From: Clostridia bacterium
Lineage (GTDB): Bacteria > Bacillota > Clostridia > Christensenellales > Aristaeellaceae
NCBI GenBank assembly: GCA_017512985.1
Contig: JAFWEJ010000003.1
Location: forward strand, 186,001 to 250,000
Length of the DNA: 64,000 bases
Reading direction: 5' to 3'
Position numbers and translations under genes: made by a program. The notes below the pieces were generated by a model, which was given only the letters and a program-made list of their open reading frames with translations, ran no database searches and was not told the origin of the DNA. This document shows positions 1 through 7,738 of this stretch, piece by piece; position 1 is the first letter of the stretch, and every line of letters starts with the position of its first letter.

Positions 1-723
1 TCATGCTTTTTCCATGCCTGCGGCCTCCCGCAGGGCTTTTTCTTCTTCCGCCGTCAGTTCCCGCCACTGCCCTTCCGCCAGCGACGGATCCAGTTCCAGC
101 GGGCCGAAGGCGCTGCGGTGCAGTTCCAGCACTTCCTTGCCGACGGCTTCAAACATCCGCTTCACCTGGTGGAATTTTCCTTCCGCGATGATCACTTCCG
201 CCAGCGACGGCCCCAGGATTGTAAGCTTTGCCGGCTGCGCGGTAAAGTCCCCCAGGTCCATGCCCGCCGCAAAGGCTTCCGCGTCCTCCTGCGTCAGCGT
301 CCCGTCCGTCAGCGCCCGGTACCGCTTCTCAACATGCCGTCCGGGGCTCAGCAGCCGGTGGTTCAGTTCTCCGTCGCAGGTCAGCAGCAGCAGGCCCGTG
401 GTGTCCTTGTCGAGCCGTCCCACCGGCATGCACCCGATACTCCGGTATACCGGCGGCAGGAGATCCATCACCGTCGGCTGTTTTGCGTCCCGCGCCGCGG
501 TCAGGATCCCGGCAGGCTTGTGTAGCATCACATGCCGCGTCACCCGCCCGTCCAGCGCCTTGCCGTTCAGCGCCAGGCTGTCCTTTTCCGTTTCAAAAGA
601 AAGGGCGGGATCCAGGATGACCCGCCCGTTTACCGCAGCCTGTCCGCCGCGGATCCATTGTTTGACCTCGCTGCGGCTGCCGGCAGAAACCGTTGCCAGC
701 CAGCGGTCCAGCCTCATCTTCAT
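1..723 (-). CDS. RsuA/RluE-family rRNA pseudouridine synthase
   Basis: Makes pseudouridine in ribosomal RNA, probably 16S rRNA. The 240-residue protein starts with an S4-type RNA-binding domain (about residues 3-45, RLDRWLATVSAGSRSEVKQW) and continues into the RsuA catalytic domain with GRLDKDTTGLLLLT, whose Asp is the family's catalytic residue. Length matches RsuA. The stop codon is the first three bases of the window, so the gene is complete. It follows the membrane-protein gene at 734-1552 by 10 bp and is probably cotranscribed. The exact target uridine cannot be read from sequence; an RluB/E/F-type substrate is the alternative. Confidence 0.9.
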   Translation of the reverse strand: MKMRLDRWLATVSAGSRSEVKQWIRGGQAAVNGRVILDPALSFETEKDSLALNGKALDGRVTRHVMLHKPAGILTAARDAKQPTVMDLLPPVYRSIGCMPVGRLDKDTTGLLLLTCDGELNHRLLSPGRHVEKRYRALTDGTLTQEDAEAFAAGMDLGDFTAQPAKLTILGPSLAEVIIAEGKFHQVKRMFEAVGKEVLELHRSAFGPLELDPSLAEGQWRELTAEEEKALREAAGMEKA

Positions 724-733
724 CGGATCTGCC

Positions 734-1552
734 TTACTCCTTTTCCAGTCCGTTCACAAACGCCGCGATAATCAGGGAACGAAGCGGCAGCAGGGGCAGC
801 GGCAGCGCCGCGCCGGCCGCAAGGATGCCCAGGACGAGCTTCATGGACGGCAGGCCTTCCTTTGACATGATCGCGTTCTGGTCTCCCAGCACCGGTATGA
901 AGAGGATCACGACCGCAATCACCGCAATGATCGCCGGCAGCACCGTAATCTGCGAGCACAGCCAGCACAGGACGAGCTTCCCGTGATGGCCCCTGAGCAG
1001 TTTGGGATTGCCCCTGACAAAAGCATGCCGGTCCCCGCTGTGGAAAGCGCAGCCGAACGCCAGCAGGAGCAGTGTTGCCAGGAAGATCAGCCCCATGCGC
1101 AGGAAGCCTGTCAGCAGCTCTCCCCCGCCCAGGCTCTTGACTGCCCGCAGCTGGGTGAGTACGTCCGTGGTCCCGTAGTAATAGCTCAGCACAAAAGCGA
1201 TGGCGGCGATCATCGGCGCGGCCCAGAACAGCAGCATCAGGCAGCGCTTCATTCCGTAAAGGAACTTTTTCCGGTAGTTATCGGGTTCGATGAGCCTGTA
1301 GCTGAGCAGTCTTCCCTCCCCCAAAGCATCCCGCATGGCCGCGGCCGCGTTGACGCGCGCCCATGGCATCAGCAGCAGGTAAAAGGGAATCACAAGCAGC
1401 ACGAGCCACTTCAGCCCGTTGTTTGTCAGGAAAAGCAGCGGAGTGAATACGGCCAGCGTCATACAGGCCTCAACCAGCAAAAATGCCAGGGTCGCGCCAA
1501 AGTGCTTGCCATAGGTTCTGAACGCGTCCTTAAACGCCGCCGAGATTTTCAT
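734..1552 (-). CDS. Polytopic membrane protein of unknown function
   Basis: Not recognised beyond being an integral membrane protein. The 272 residues contain about six hydrophobic segments (roughly 20-42, 48-66, 104-126, 150-170, 195-222 and 238-262) separated by short basic or polar loops. The N-terminus MKISAAFKDAFRTYGKHFGA looks like the amphipathic start of DUF975- or GPI-like membrane proteins, but I see no decisive motif. It lies 10 bp upstream of the pseudouridine synthase gene. The start is preceded by a GGAGGAAA-like ribosome site around 1557-1564. Confidence 0.6.
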   Translation of the reverse strand: MKISAAFKDAFRTYGKHFGATLAFLLVEACMTLAVFTPLLFLTNNGLKWLVLLVIPFYLLLMPWARVNAAAAMRDALGEGRLLSYRLIEPDNYRKKFLYGMKRCLMLLFWAAPMIAAIAFVLSYYYGTTDVLTQLRAVKSLGGGELLTGFLRMGLIFLATLLLLAFGCAFHSGDRHAFVRGNPKLLRGHHGKLVLCWLCSQITVLPAIIAVIAVVILFIPVLGDQNAIMSKEGLPSMKLVLGILAAGAALPLPLLPLRSLIIAAFVNGLEKE

Positions 1553-1612
1553 TCGTTTTCCTCCAGTCCGTTCAATACGGCCATATTATACCGGTTTTAT
1601 CCCTTCAATGCA

Positions 1613-1640
1613 AATGGACAGAGCTAAAGCCCTGTCCATT
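1613..1640. terminator. Hairpin between membrane-protein and aconitase genes
   Basis: A perfect 9-bp inverted repeat, AATGGACAG (1613-1621) and CTGTCCATT (1632-1640), with a 10-nt loop. It lies downstream of aconitase (read leftwards). The following T-tract is weak on both strands, so termination is plausible but not certain. Confidence 0.4.
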
Positions 1641-1695
1641 ACAATATTATTTTACCAAAGGAGCAGCCTCGTTTTTCCCATTTTTGCGTTTTCGA

Positions 1696-1731
1696 GCCGA
1701 AGGAGCTTGGGGGCGATCGGAAAGCCCCCAA
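1696..1731. repeat. Hairpin with GATCGGAAA loop, copy 1
   Basis: TTGGGGGC (1707-1714) and GCCCCCAA (1724-1731) form a perfect 8-bp stem around the loop GATCGGAAA, preceded by CCGAAGG (1697-1703). The same loop with a different stem, also preceded by CCGAAGG, occurs at 13520-13550. Both copies lie just downstream of leftward genes. Confidence 0.55.
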
Positions 1732-1737
1732 ATCTGT

Positions 1738-3666
1738 TTACGCGTTCTTGCGGATGAAATTAATCAGTCCGCCCGCCAGGATCATTCCCCGCTGGCGGTC
1801 CGTCAGCGGCAGCTTCACCTCATAGCTCTCCTGCTTCGTCTCATTCTTCAGCACGAGGATTTCTTCCCCGGCCTCAATCTTCGTCCGTACGCCCGGCAGG
1901 CTCAGTTCATCCGCCTGGTCAATCCGGTCGTAGTCCTTTTCGTTCACAAAGGTCAGCGGCAGGATCCCGTTGTTGATCAGGTTTGCCTGGTGAATGCGGG
2001 CAAAGCTCTTCGCCGCCACCGCGCGGATCCCCAGGTACAGGGGCACCAGCGCCGCGTGCTCCCGGCTGGAACCCTGGCCGTAATTGGCTCCGGCGACCAG
2101 GATGCCGCCCTTTTCCTCTTTTGCCCGGGCCGGGAAGGTTTCGTCCACCGGCGTCAGGCAGAAGTCAGCCAGGTGCGGGATATTGCTGCGGAAGGGCAGC
2201 AGCTTCGCGTTGCTCGGCATGATATGGTCGGTGGTGATGTTGTCCTCCATCTTCAGCAGGACCTTGCCGCGCACCTCTTCCTCCAGGTCGTGTCCCAGCG
2301 GGAAGGGCTTGATGTTCGGTCCGCGGACCACTTCAACGGTATCCTCCTGTCCCTCCGCCGCCGGCGGGATCACGAGGTTGTCGTTCACCTCAAACTGCGC
2401 GGGCTGCTCCACCGTCAGGTCAATGTCCAGCGTCCGCGGGTCGGTCAGCACGCCGGTCAGCGCCGTCACCGCCGCCGTCTCGCAGCTGGTCAGGTAAATC
2501 CCGGCGGAAGCGGTCCCGCTGCGGGCGTAGAAATTCCGGTTGTTGGTGCGCACGGAAACCGCGTTGGTCTTCGGGCTCTGGCCCATGCCGATGCAGGGAC
2601 CGCAGGCGCTCTCCAGGATCCGGGCGCCGGCGCCGAGCATATCCGCCAGCGCGCCGTTACGCGCCAGCATTGTCAGCACCTGCTTCGATCCGGGACCGAT
2701 GACCAGGCTCACGTCCGGATGCACGGTCTTCCCCTTCAGGATCCGGGCGACCCGCATCATATCCTGGTAGCTGGAATTGGTGCAGCTGCCGATAAACACC
2801 TGGTCCACCTTGATCGGCCCGATGTTTTTCACTGTGTCCACATTGTCCGGCATATGCGGCTGGGCGACCAGCGGCTCCAGTTGATCCAGGTCGATATCCA
2901 CAATTTCGTCATATTCAGCGTCCGCGTCCGCCTTCAGTTCCCGGAAATCAGCCTCACGGCCCTGGGCCTTCAGGAAAGCGCGGGTGACTTCGTCGCTCGG
3001 GAACACGGACGTCGTCGCGCCGAGCTCCGCGCCCATGTTCGCGATCGTCGCGCGTTCCGGCACGGTCAGCGTCTTTACGCCTTCGCCGATGTATTCCATC
3101 ACCTTGCCCACGCCGCCCTTGACCGTCAGCCGGCGGAGTATCTCCAGGATAATATCCTTCGCGGCCACGCCGTAGGGCAGTTTTCCGCTCAGGCGGATAC
3201 CGACCACCTTCGGATAGGTCAGGTAGTAGGCGCCGCCGCCCATGGCCACCGCGACATCCAGGCCGCCGGCGCCGATGGCCAGCATACCGATGCCGCCGCC
3301 GGTCGGTGTATGGCTGTCGCTGCCCAGCAGGGTCAGGCCGGGCACGCCGAAGCGTTCCAGCTGCACCTGGTGGCAGATGCCGTTTCCGGGCTTGGAGCAG
3401 AAGATGCCGTGCTTCTTCGTCACGCTCTGGATATACTGGTGGTCGTCCGCGTTCTCAAAGCCGGTCTGCAGGGTGTTGTGGTCAATATAGGCAACGCTCT
3501 TCATGGTCCGGACCCGGCCGATGCCCATCGCCTCAAACTGCAGGTAGGCCATCGTGCCCGTGGAATCCTGCGTCAGGGTCTGGTCGATCCGGATGGAGAC
3601 CTCCTCCCCGGCCACGGGATTCCCGCTGACCAGGTGGGCGTTCAGGATCTTTTGTGTCAGGTTCAT
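1738..3666 (-). CDS. acnA: Aconitate hydratase
   Basis: Interconverts citrate and isocitrate with a [4Fe-4S] cluster. The 642-residue protein has the aconitase core with three cluster cysteines visible: Cys295 in GSCTNS and Cys355/Cys358 in CGPCIGMG. The substrate-site stretch GSDSHTPTGGGIGMLAIGAG is present, and the C-terminal swivel domain follows (NYGQGSSREHAAL). The length is that of the shorter bacterial/mitochondrial-like aconitases rather than the ~900-residue AcnA, so the symbol is approximate. The start is backed by GGAGGAAT 5-12 bases upstream. Homoaconitase/3-isopropylmalate dehydratase are relatives but are usually split or shorter. Confidence 0.9.
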   Translation of the reverse strand: MNLTQKILNAHLVSGNPVAGEEVSIRIDQTLTQDSTGTMAYLQFEAMGIGRVRTMKSVAYIDHNTLQTGFENADDHQYIQSVTKKHGIFCSKPGNGICHQVQLERFGVPGLTLLGSDSHTPTGGGIGMLAIGAGGLDVAVAMGGGAYYLTYPKVVGIRLSGKLPYGVAAKDIILEILRRLTVKGGVGKVMEYIGEGVKTLTVPERATIANMGAELGATTSVFPSDEVTRAFLKAQGREADFRELKADADAEYDEIVDIDLDQLEPLVAQPHMPDNVDTVKNIGPIKVDQVFIGSCTNSSYQDMMRVARILKGKTVHPDVSLVIGPGSKQVLTMLARNGALADMLGAGARILESACGPCIGMGQSPKTNAVSVRTNNRNFYARSGTASAGIYLTSCETAAVTALTGVLTDPRTLDIDLTVEQPAQFEVNDNLVIPPAAEGQEDTVEVVRGPNIKPFPLGHDLEEEVRGKVLLKMEDNITTDHIMPSNAKLLPFRSNIPHLADFCLTPVDETFPARAKEEKGGILVAGANYGQGSSREHAALVPLYLGIRAVAAKSFARIHQANLINNGILPLTFVNEKDYDRIDQADELSLPGVRTKIEAGEEILVLKNETKQESYEVKLPLTDRQRGMILAGGLINFIRKNA

Positions 3667-3688
3667 GTTATTCCTCCGATACTGTCGT

Positions 3689-3698
3689 CTGTATACAG
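3689..3698. promoter_or_regulatory. Perfect palindrome CTGTATACAG in aconitase 5' leader
   Basis: A 10-bp perfect palindrome about 20-30 bases downstream of the predicted aconitase start point and upstream of its ribosome site. It could be a repressor operator; the cognate regulator is unknown. Confidence 0.3.
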
Positions 3699-3724
3699 GA
3701 TACGATCAGTCCGCCGTCCCTTCC

Positions 3725-3752
3725 ATTATCTGCCATAAGCCCTGAAAGTCAA
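3725..3752 (-). promoter_or_regulatory. Promoter of aconitase gene
   Basis: On the minus strand, TTGACT (3747-3752) and GATAAT (3725-3730) are separated by 16 bp, a good sigma-A type promoter about 60 bp upstream of the start codon. Confidence 0.6.
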
Positions 3753-3787
3753 CGCATCGGGCGTAAAAGAACACAGGAAAAGCAGCC

Positions 3788-3816
3788 TTGCCAACCCTTT
3801 CCCTCTTTGATATAAT
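3788..3816 (+). promoter_or_regulatory. Promoter of alaS-nudix-helicase genes
   Basis: TTGCCA (3788-3793), 17-bp spacer, TATAAT (3811-3816). The predicted transcript start near 3823 leaves a leader of under 40 nt, too short for a T-box. Confidence 0.75.
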
Positions 3817-3859
3817 ATTTGGGTTATCGCGTATTATTATCCCAAAGGAGTTAAGGTTT

Positions 3860-5695
3860 ATGAACAAGATCTCTTCCAAGGAACTGAGGAATGCCTGGAT
3901 CCGCTTCTATGAGGAGCGGGGACATATCAATATCGGCGCGGTCTCGCTGATCGGCGACGGAACCACCGGCGTCATGTTCAACGTGGCCGGCATGCAGCCG
4001 CTGATGCCCTATCTGCTGGGCAAGGACCATCCCTCCGGAAAGAAGCGCCTGTGCAACGTGCAGGGCTGCGTCCGTACGGTGGACATCGAGAGCGTCGGCG
4101 ACCCGACCCACTTCACCTTCTTTGAGATGATGGGCAACTGGTCCCTGGGAGACTATTTCAAGCAGGAAAAGACCCGCTGGAGCTACGACCTGCTGACCAA
4201 GGTTTTCGGCCTGGACGGAAAAGAGATCTGCTCCACCGTCTTTGAAGGCAACGACGCCGCCCCCAGGGACGACGAAACCGCAAATCTCCTGAAGGAAGTC
4301 GGCATCCTGCCGGAGCATATCTTCTACCTACCCAAGTCCGACAACTGGTGGGAACTCGAAGGAACCACCGGCACGCCCTGCGGCCCGGACAACGAATGGT
4401 TCTATCCCCGCCACAACAGGCCCTGCGGCCCGGACTGCGGACCCGCCTGCGGCTGCGGACGGTATGTTGAGATCGGCAACGACGTATACATGCAGTACGT
4501 CAAGAACGCCGACGGCTATGCGCCCCTGGCGAACAAGAACGTGGACACCGGTTTCGGCCTGGACCGGATGCTGGCCTTCCTGAACGGCCTGACCGACGGC
4601 TACAAGACCGACCTGTTCCTCCCCGTCATTCAGCACCTGGAAGAAAAGTCCGGCCTCAGCTATGACAACGACCCCGAAGCGCAGAAGGCGATGCGGATCG
4701 TTGCGGACCACATCCGCACCTCCACCATGCTGATCGGCGACGTCAACGGCATCCTGCCCTCCAACGTGGGCGCCGGCTATATCCTGCGCCGCCTGCTCCG
4801 CCGCGCTATCCGCTACACCCGGAAGCTGGGCCTCGAGTCCTCCGTCCTGGCTGAAGTCAGCCGCATCTTCATCGAGCAGATCTACGACGAAGCCTATCCG
4901 CTGCTGGTGGAAAAGAAATACTACATCCTGGACGAAATCATGAAGGAAGCCGCCCGCTTCGAAGCCACGCTGGTGACCGGCATGAAGGAGTTCACCAAGT
5001 GCATCACCGGCATTCGCCGCAAGAATGAGTTCATGGCCCAGAAGGATCCGTCCTACGTACCCGAAACCGAGATCACCGGCAAGCAGGCCTTCCGCCTCTA
5101 CGATACTTACGGCTTCCCGCTGGAACTGACGGAAGAGCTGGCTGCCGAAGAAGGCCTCACCGTGGACGCCAGCGGCTTCGCCGAAGCGTTCAAAGAGCAC
5201 CAGGCGATCAGCAAGCAGGAAGGCGCCGCCAAGGGCGGCCTGACGGAACGGAACGAGGAGACCGCCAAGCTGCACACCGCGACCCACCTGCTCCAGGCCG
5301 CCCTGCGGAAAGTCCTGGGCGACGAAGTGGCCCAGAAGGGTTCCAACATCACCACCGAGCGCCTGCGCTTCGACTTCTCCTTCGGCCGGAAGATGACCCC
5401 CGAAGAAATCGCCGAGGTGGAGCGCCTGGTGAACGTGGCCATCGACGCGAAGGTCCCCGTCGTCATGGAGGAGATGACCGTGCAGGAAGCCAAGGACAAG
5501 GGTGCTATCGGCCTGTTCGAGAGCAAGTACGGCGAAAAGGTCCGCACCTACAGGATGGGCGAATATTCCTTCGAGATCTGCGGCGGCCCCCATGCAGCCA
5601 ACACCGGCGACCTGGGCTCCTTCAAGATCAGCAAGGAAGAATCCTCCTCCGCCGGTGTCCGCCGCATCAAGGCCACGATCGCTCCCAAAGCGTAA
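3860..5695 (+). CDS. alaS: Short-form alanyl-tRNA synthetase lacking the C-terminal domain
   Basis: Charges tRNA-Ala with alanine. The 611-residue protein has the class II catalytic core (NVAGMQPLMPYLLG, THFTFFEMMGNWSLGDYF), the tRNA-recognition region and the editing domain with its zinc motifs HTATH (near residue 475) and CGGPH (near residue 577; the usual form is CGGTH). It ends there, without the DHHA1/C-Ala domain that takes most bacterial AlaRS to about 870 residues. ATG at 3860 is chosen over an upstream in-frame ATG at 3788 because AAAGGAG (3844-3850) sits 9 nt before it and 3788 falls on the -35 box. The compact form and wording of the core motifs resemble Patescibacteria-type AlaRS from memory. 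A second, full-length AlaRS elsewhere in the genome is possible. Confidence 0.85.
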   Translation: MNKISSKELRNAWIRFYEERGHINIGAVSLIGDGTTGVMFNVAGMQPLMPYLLGKDHPSGKKRLCNVQGCVRTVDIESVGDPTHFTFFEMMGNWSLGDYFKQEKTRWSYDLLTKVFGLDGKEICSTVFEGNDAAPRDDETANLLKEVGILPEHIFYLPKSDNWWELEGTTGTPCGPDNEWFYPRHNRPCGPDCGPACGCGRYVEIGNDVYMQYVKNADGYAPLANKNVDTGFGLDRMLAFLNGLTDGYKTDLFLPVIQHLEEKSGLSYDNDPEAQKAMRIVADHIRTSTMLIGDVNGILPSNVGAGYILRRLLRRAIRYTRKLGLESSVLAEVSRIFIEQIYDEAYPLLVEKKYYILDEIMKEAARFEATLVTGMKEFTKCITGIRRKNEFMAQKDPSYVPETEITGKQAFRLYDTYGFPLELTEELAAEEGLTVDASGFAEAFKEHQAISKQEGAAKGGLTERNEETAKLHTATHLLQAALRKVLGDEVAQKGSNITTERLRFDFSFGRKMTPEEIAEVERLVNVAIDAKVPVVMEEMTVQEAKDKGAIGLFESKYGEKVRTYRMGEYSFEICGGPHAANTGDLGSFKISKEESSSAGVRRIKATIAPKA

Positions 5696-5725
5696 AACCC
5701 GTTACTGCTGATATATAACGATGAT

Positions 5726-5746
5726 TTCACAATATATCATTGTGAA
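5726..5746. repeat. AT-rich inverted repeat TTCACAAT/ATTGTGAA, copy 1
   Basis: TTCACAAT (5726-5733) and ATTGTGAA (5739-5746) with a 5-bp loop, followed by a tandem-like run of GTGAATTATGA. It lies between alaS and the NUDIX gene. The same arms recur at 38411-38435 between rpsB and tsf. Confidence 0.6.
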
Positions 5747-5762
5747 TTATGATTTGTGAATT

Positions 5763-6329
5763 ATGAATTTTAATGAATCTTCCGAACTCGCCCGCCTCGG
5801 GGAAAAACAGACATCCTCCGAAGATATTTTTGACGGCGTCATCCTCCATGTGAAACGGGATCAGGTGGAACTGTCCAACGGCAGCGTCACCGTGCGCGAA
5901 GTCATCCGCCACATCGGGGCGGTCTGCGTAGTCCCCGTCACGGATGACAGCAAAGTCATCATGGAGCGGCAGTTCCGTTACCCGCTGAACAAAGTCATCC
6001 TGGAAATTCCCGCCGGCAAACTGGACGCCCCGGACGAAGACCGCCTTTCCGCCATCAAACGGGAACTGCGGGAAGAGACCGGCTATACGGCGGACGAATG
6101 GACGGAGCTCGGCGATTTCCATCCCGCCCCCGCCTATTCCGACGAATACATCACCATGTATCTCGCCCGCGGCCTGCGCAAGGGTGAGCGCCAGCTGGAT
6201 GAAGACGAATTCCTGGATGTGTACGCCATCCCCCTGGCCGACCTGGTGCAGGATGTGATGGAAGGCCGCATCTCCGACGCGAAGACGCAGGTCTGCATCC
6301 TCAAAGCCGCCAGGATCCTTGGCATTTAA
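5763..6329 (+). CDS. NUDIX hydrolase, ADP-ribose pyrophosphatase type
   Basis: Probably hydrolyses ADP-ribose or a related nucleoside diphosphate sugar. The 188-residue protein carries the NUDIX box starting at GKLDAPDEDRLSAIKRELRE and ending EETGY (about residues 85-110), with the REL.EE metal-binding core intact. An upstream strand pattern (VPVTDDSKVIMERQFRYPL, then EIPAGK) is typical of ADP-ribose pyrophosphatases. It lies between alaS and the DEAD-box helicase, 32 bp before the latter. No clear ribosome site precedes the ATG, which is embedded in an AT-rich repeat; the start is therefore less certain than the family. Confidence 0.85.
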   Translation: MNFNESSELARLGEKQTSSEDIFDGVILHVKRDQVELSNGSVTVREVIRHIGAVCVVPVTDDSKVIMERQFRYPLNKVILEIPAGKLDAPDEDRLSAIKRELREETGYTADEWTELGDFHPAPAYSDEYITMYLARGLRKGERQLDEDEFLDVYAIPLADLVQDVMEGRISDAKTQVCILKAARILGI

Positions 6330-6361
6330 ACTGAAGAAATAACAGGAACCTTTATATATTT

Positions 6362-7720
6362 ATGGAATTTAAAGACCTCGGACTGACTCCTTCCCTTCTC
6401 CGTAACATCCGGAATACCGGCTATGAAATCCCGACCCCCATCCAGCAGGCAACCATCCCGCTGGTCCTGGAGGGAAAGGATGTATTGGGCTGCGCCCAGA
6501 CAGGCACCGGAAAAACGGCCGCCTTTGCCCTGCCCATCCTGCAGCGGCTGAAGGCGCTGCCCCCGAAACGGAACGCGAAAGTAATCCGTTCCCTGATCCT
6601 TTCCCCGACCCGGGAACTTGCCCTGCAGACCTGGGAGAATTTCCAGCTCTACGGCAAAGGAGAGGGGCTGGACAGCACCGTCATTTTCGGCGGCGTCGGC
6701 CAGGGCGGCCAGGTGGAAGCCCTGCACCGCGGCGCGGATATCGTCATCGCCTGCCCCGGCCGCCTGCTGGACCTGATGGGCCAGGGGCTTGTCCGGCTGG
6801 ACTGGGTGGAAATCTTCGTGCTGGACGAAGCCGACCGGATGCTGGATATGGGCTTCATCCACGATGTGCGGAAGATCGTACGCAGCCTGCCGGAGGAACG
6901 CCAGACCCTGCTGTTCTCCGCCACCATGCCGCCGGAAGTGGAAAAACTGGCGCTGGACCTGCTCACCGAGCCGGAGAACGTCAAGGTGGATCCGGTCACT
7001 TCCACCGTGGAAGCGATCGACCAATGCCTGTATTATGTGGACAAGGCAAACAAAAAGCACCTGCTCGCGCAGCTGCTGGAAGACCCGGATGTGGAGAGCG
7101 CCCTCGTCTTTTCCCGCACAAAGCACGGCGTGGACCGGATCGTCCGGGACCTGAAACGAAAGAACATCGAAGCGGCTGGCATCCACGGGGACAAGAGCCA
7201 GAATGCCCGCCAGACCGCGCTGAACCGCTTCCGCACCGGCGAATGCCGGGTCCTGGTCGCCACGGACATAGCCGCCCGCGGCATCGACGTGGCCGGACTC
7301 AGTCATGTAATCAATTACGACATGCCCATGGAGCCGGAAGCCTATATCCACCGCATCGGCCGCACAGGCCGTGCCGGCAGGACCGGCAAAGCCATCTCCT
7401 TCTGCTGTATCGATGAAGTCAAACAGCTGAACCAGGTGGAGAAGCTGATCGGCAAACGCCTGCACGAGGAAAAAAGCGACTGGCCCATGGAGATCACCAC
7501 ACCGACGCCGCCCAAAGTCCGCGAACCGCGGCCCGCGAAATTGGACGCCCGGGGAAACGCCGTACCGGAGCGCCGGAAGGCTGCTGTTCCCGCCGCCCGA
7601 CCCGCGCATGCCCGGCCGAAGGCGTCTTCTGAACGGATTGTCATAGGCCGCGACGGAAAAGTGCGTCCCGGCACCGGGCGCCCCGTCCGCCGCATCAACC
7701 GGAACAAAAAACGCAGCTGA
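6362..7720 (+). CDS. DEAD-box ATP-dependent RNA helicase
   Basis: Unwinds RNA duplexes, probably in ribosome assembly or mRNA decay. The 452-residue protein has the ordered DEAD-box motifs: Q motif (GYEIPTPIQ), Walker A AQTGTGKT, PTRELA, GG, VLDEADRMLDMG, SAT, then the second RecA domain with ARGIDV and HRIGRTGRAG. A basic, proline-rich tail (about residues 375-452, ending RRINRNKKRS) probably contacts RNA, as in RhlE/CshA-type enzymes. Only a weak ribosome site precedes the ATG. The stop codon lies in the loop of the downstream terminator. Confidence 0.93.
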   Translation: MEFKDLGLTPSLLRNIRNTGYEIPTPIQQATIPLVLEGKDVLGCAQTGTGKTAAFALPILQRLKALPPKRNAKVIRSLILSPTRELALQTWENFQLYGKGEGLDSTVIFGGVGQGGQVEALHRGADIVIACPGRLLDLMGQGLVRLDWVEIFVLDEADRMLDMGFIHDVRKIVRSLPEERQTLLFSATMPPEVEKLALDLLTEPENVKVDPVTSTVEAIDQCLYYVDKANKKHLLAQLLEDPDVESALVFSRTKHGVDRIVRDLKRKNIEAAGIHGDKSQNARQTALNRFRTGECRVLVATDIAARGIDVAGLSHVINYDMPMEPEAYIHRIGRTGRAGRTGKAISFCCIDEVKQLNQVEKLIGKRLHEEKSDWPMEITTPTPPKVREPRPAKLDARGNAVPERRKAAVPAARPAHARPKASSERIVIGRDGKVRPGTGRPVRRINRNKKRS

Positions 7721-7735
7721 TCCGCTGCGTTTTCT
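7710..7735. terminator. Bidirectional rho-independent terminator
   Basis: AACGCAGC (7710-7717) and GCTGCGTT (7724-7731) pair perfectly; T-runs follow on the plus strand (TTTTCTTATTT) and on the minus strand (TTTTTTG). It serves the helicase and the convergent glycosidase gene and contains the helicase stop codon. Confidence 0.8.
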
Positions 7736-7738
7736 TAT

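Noticed and set aside
1684-3738. 684-codon open frame opposite aconitase, and other long antisense frames such as 22988-26137 (opposite rnj and glyA) and 56450-58474 (opposite nrdD)
   Set aside because: These are by-products of GC-rich codon usage on the true strand. They lack ribosome sites, have His/Gln/Arg/Ala-rich compositions without motifs, and overlap well-identified genes fully.
3818-3846. TTTGGG/CCCAAA hairpin that seems to hide the alaS ribosome site
   Set aside because: The left arm lies before or at the predicted transcription start (near 3823), so it would not be in the mRNA.
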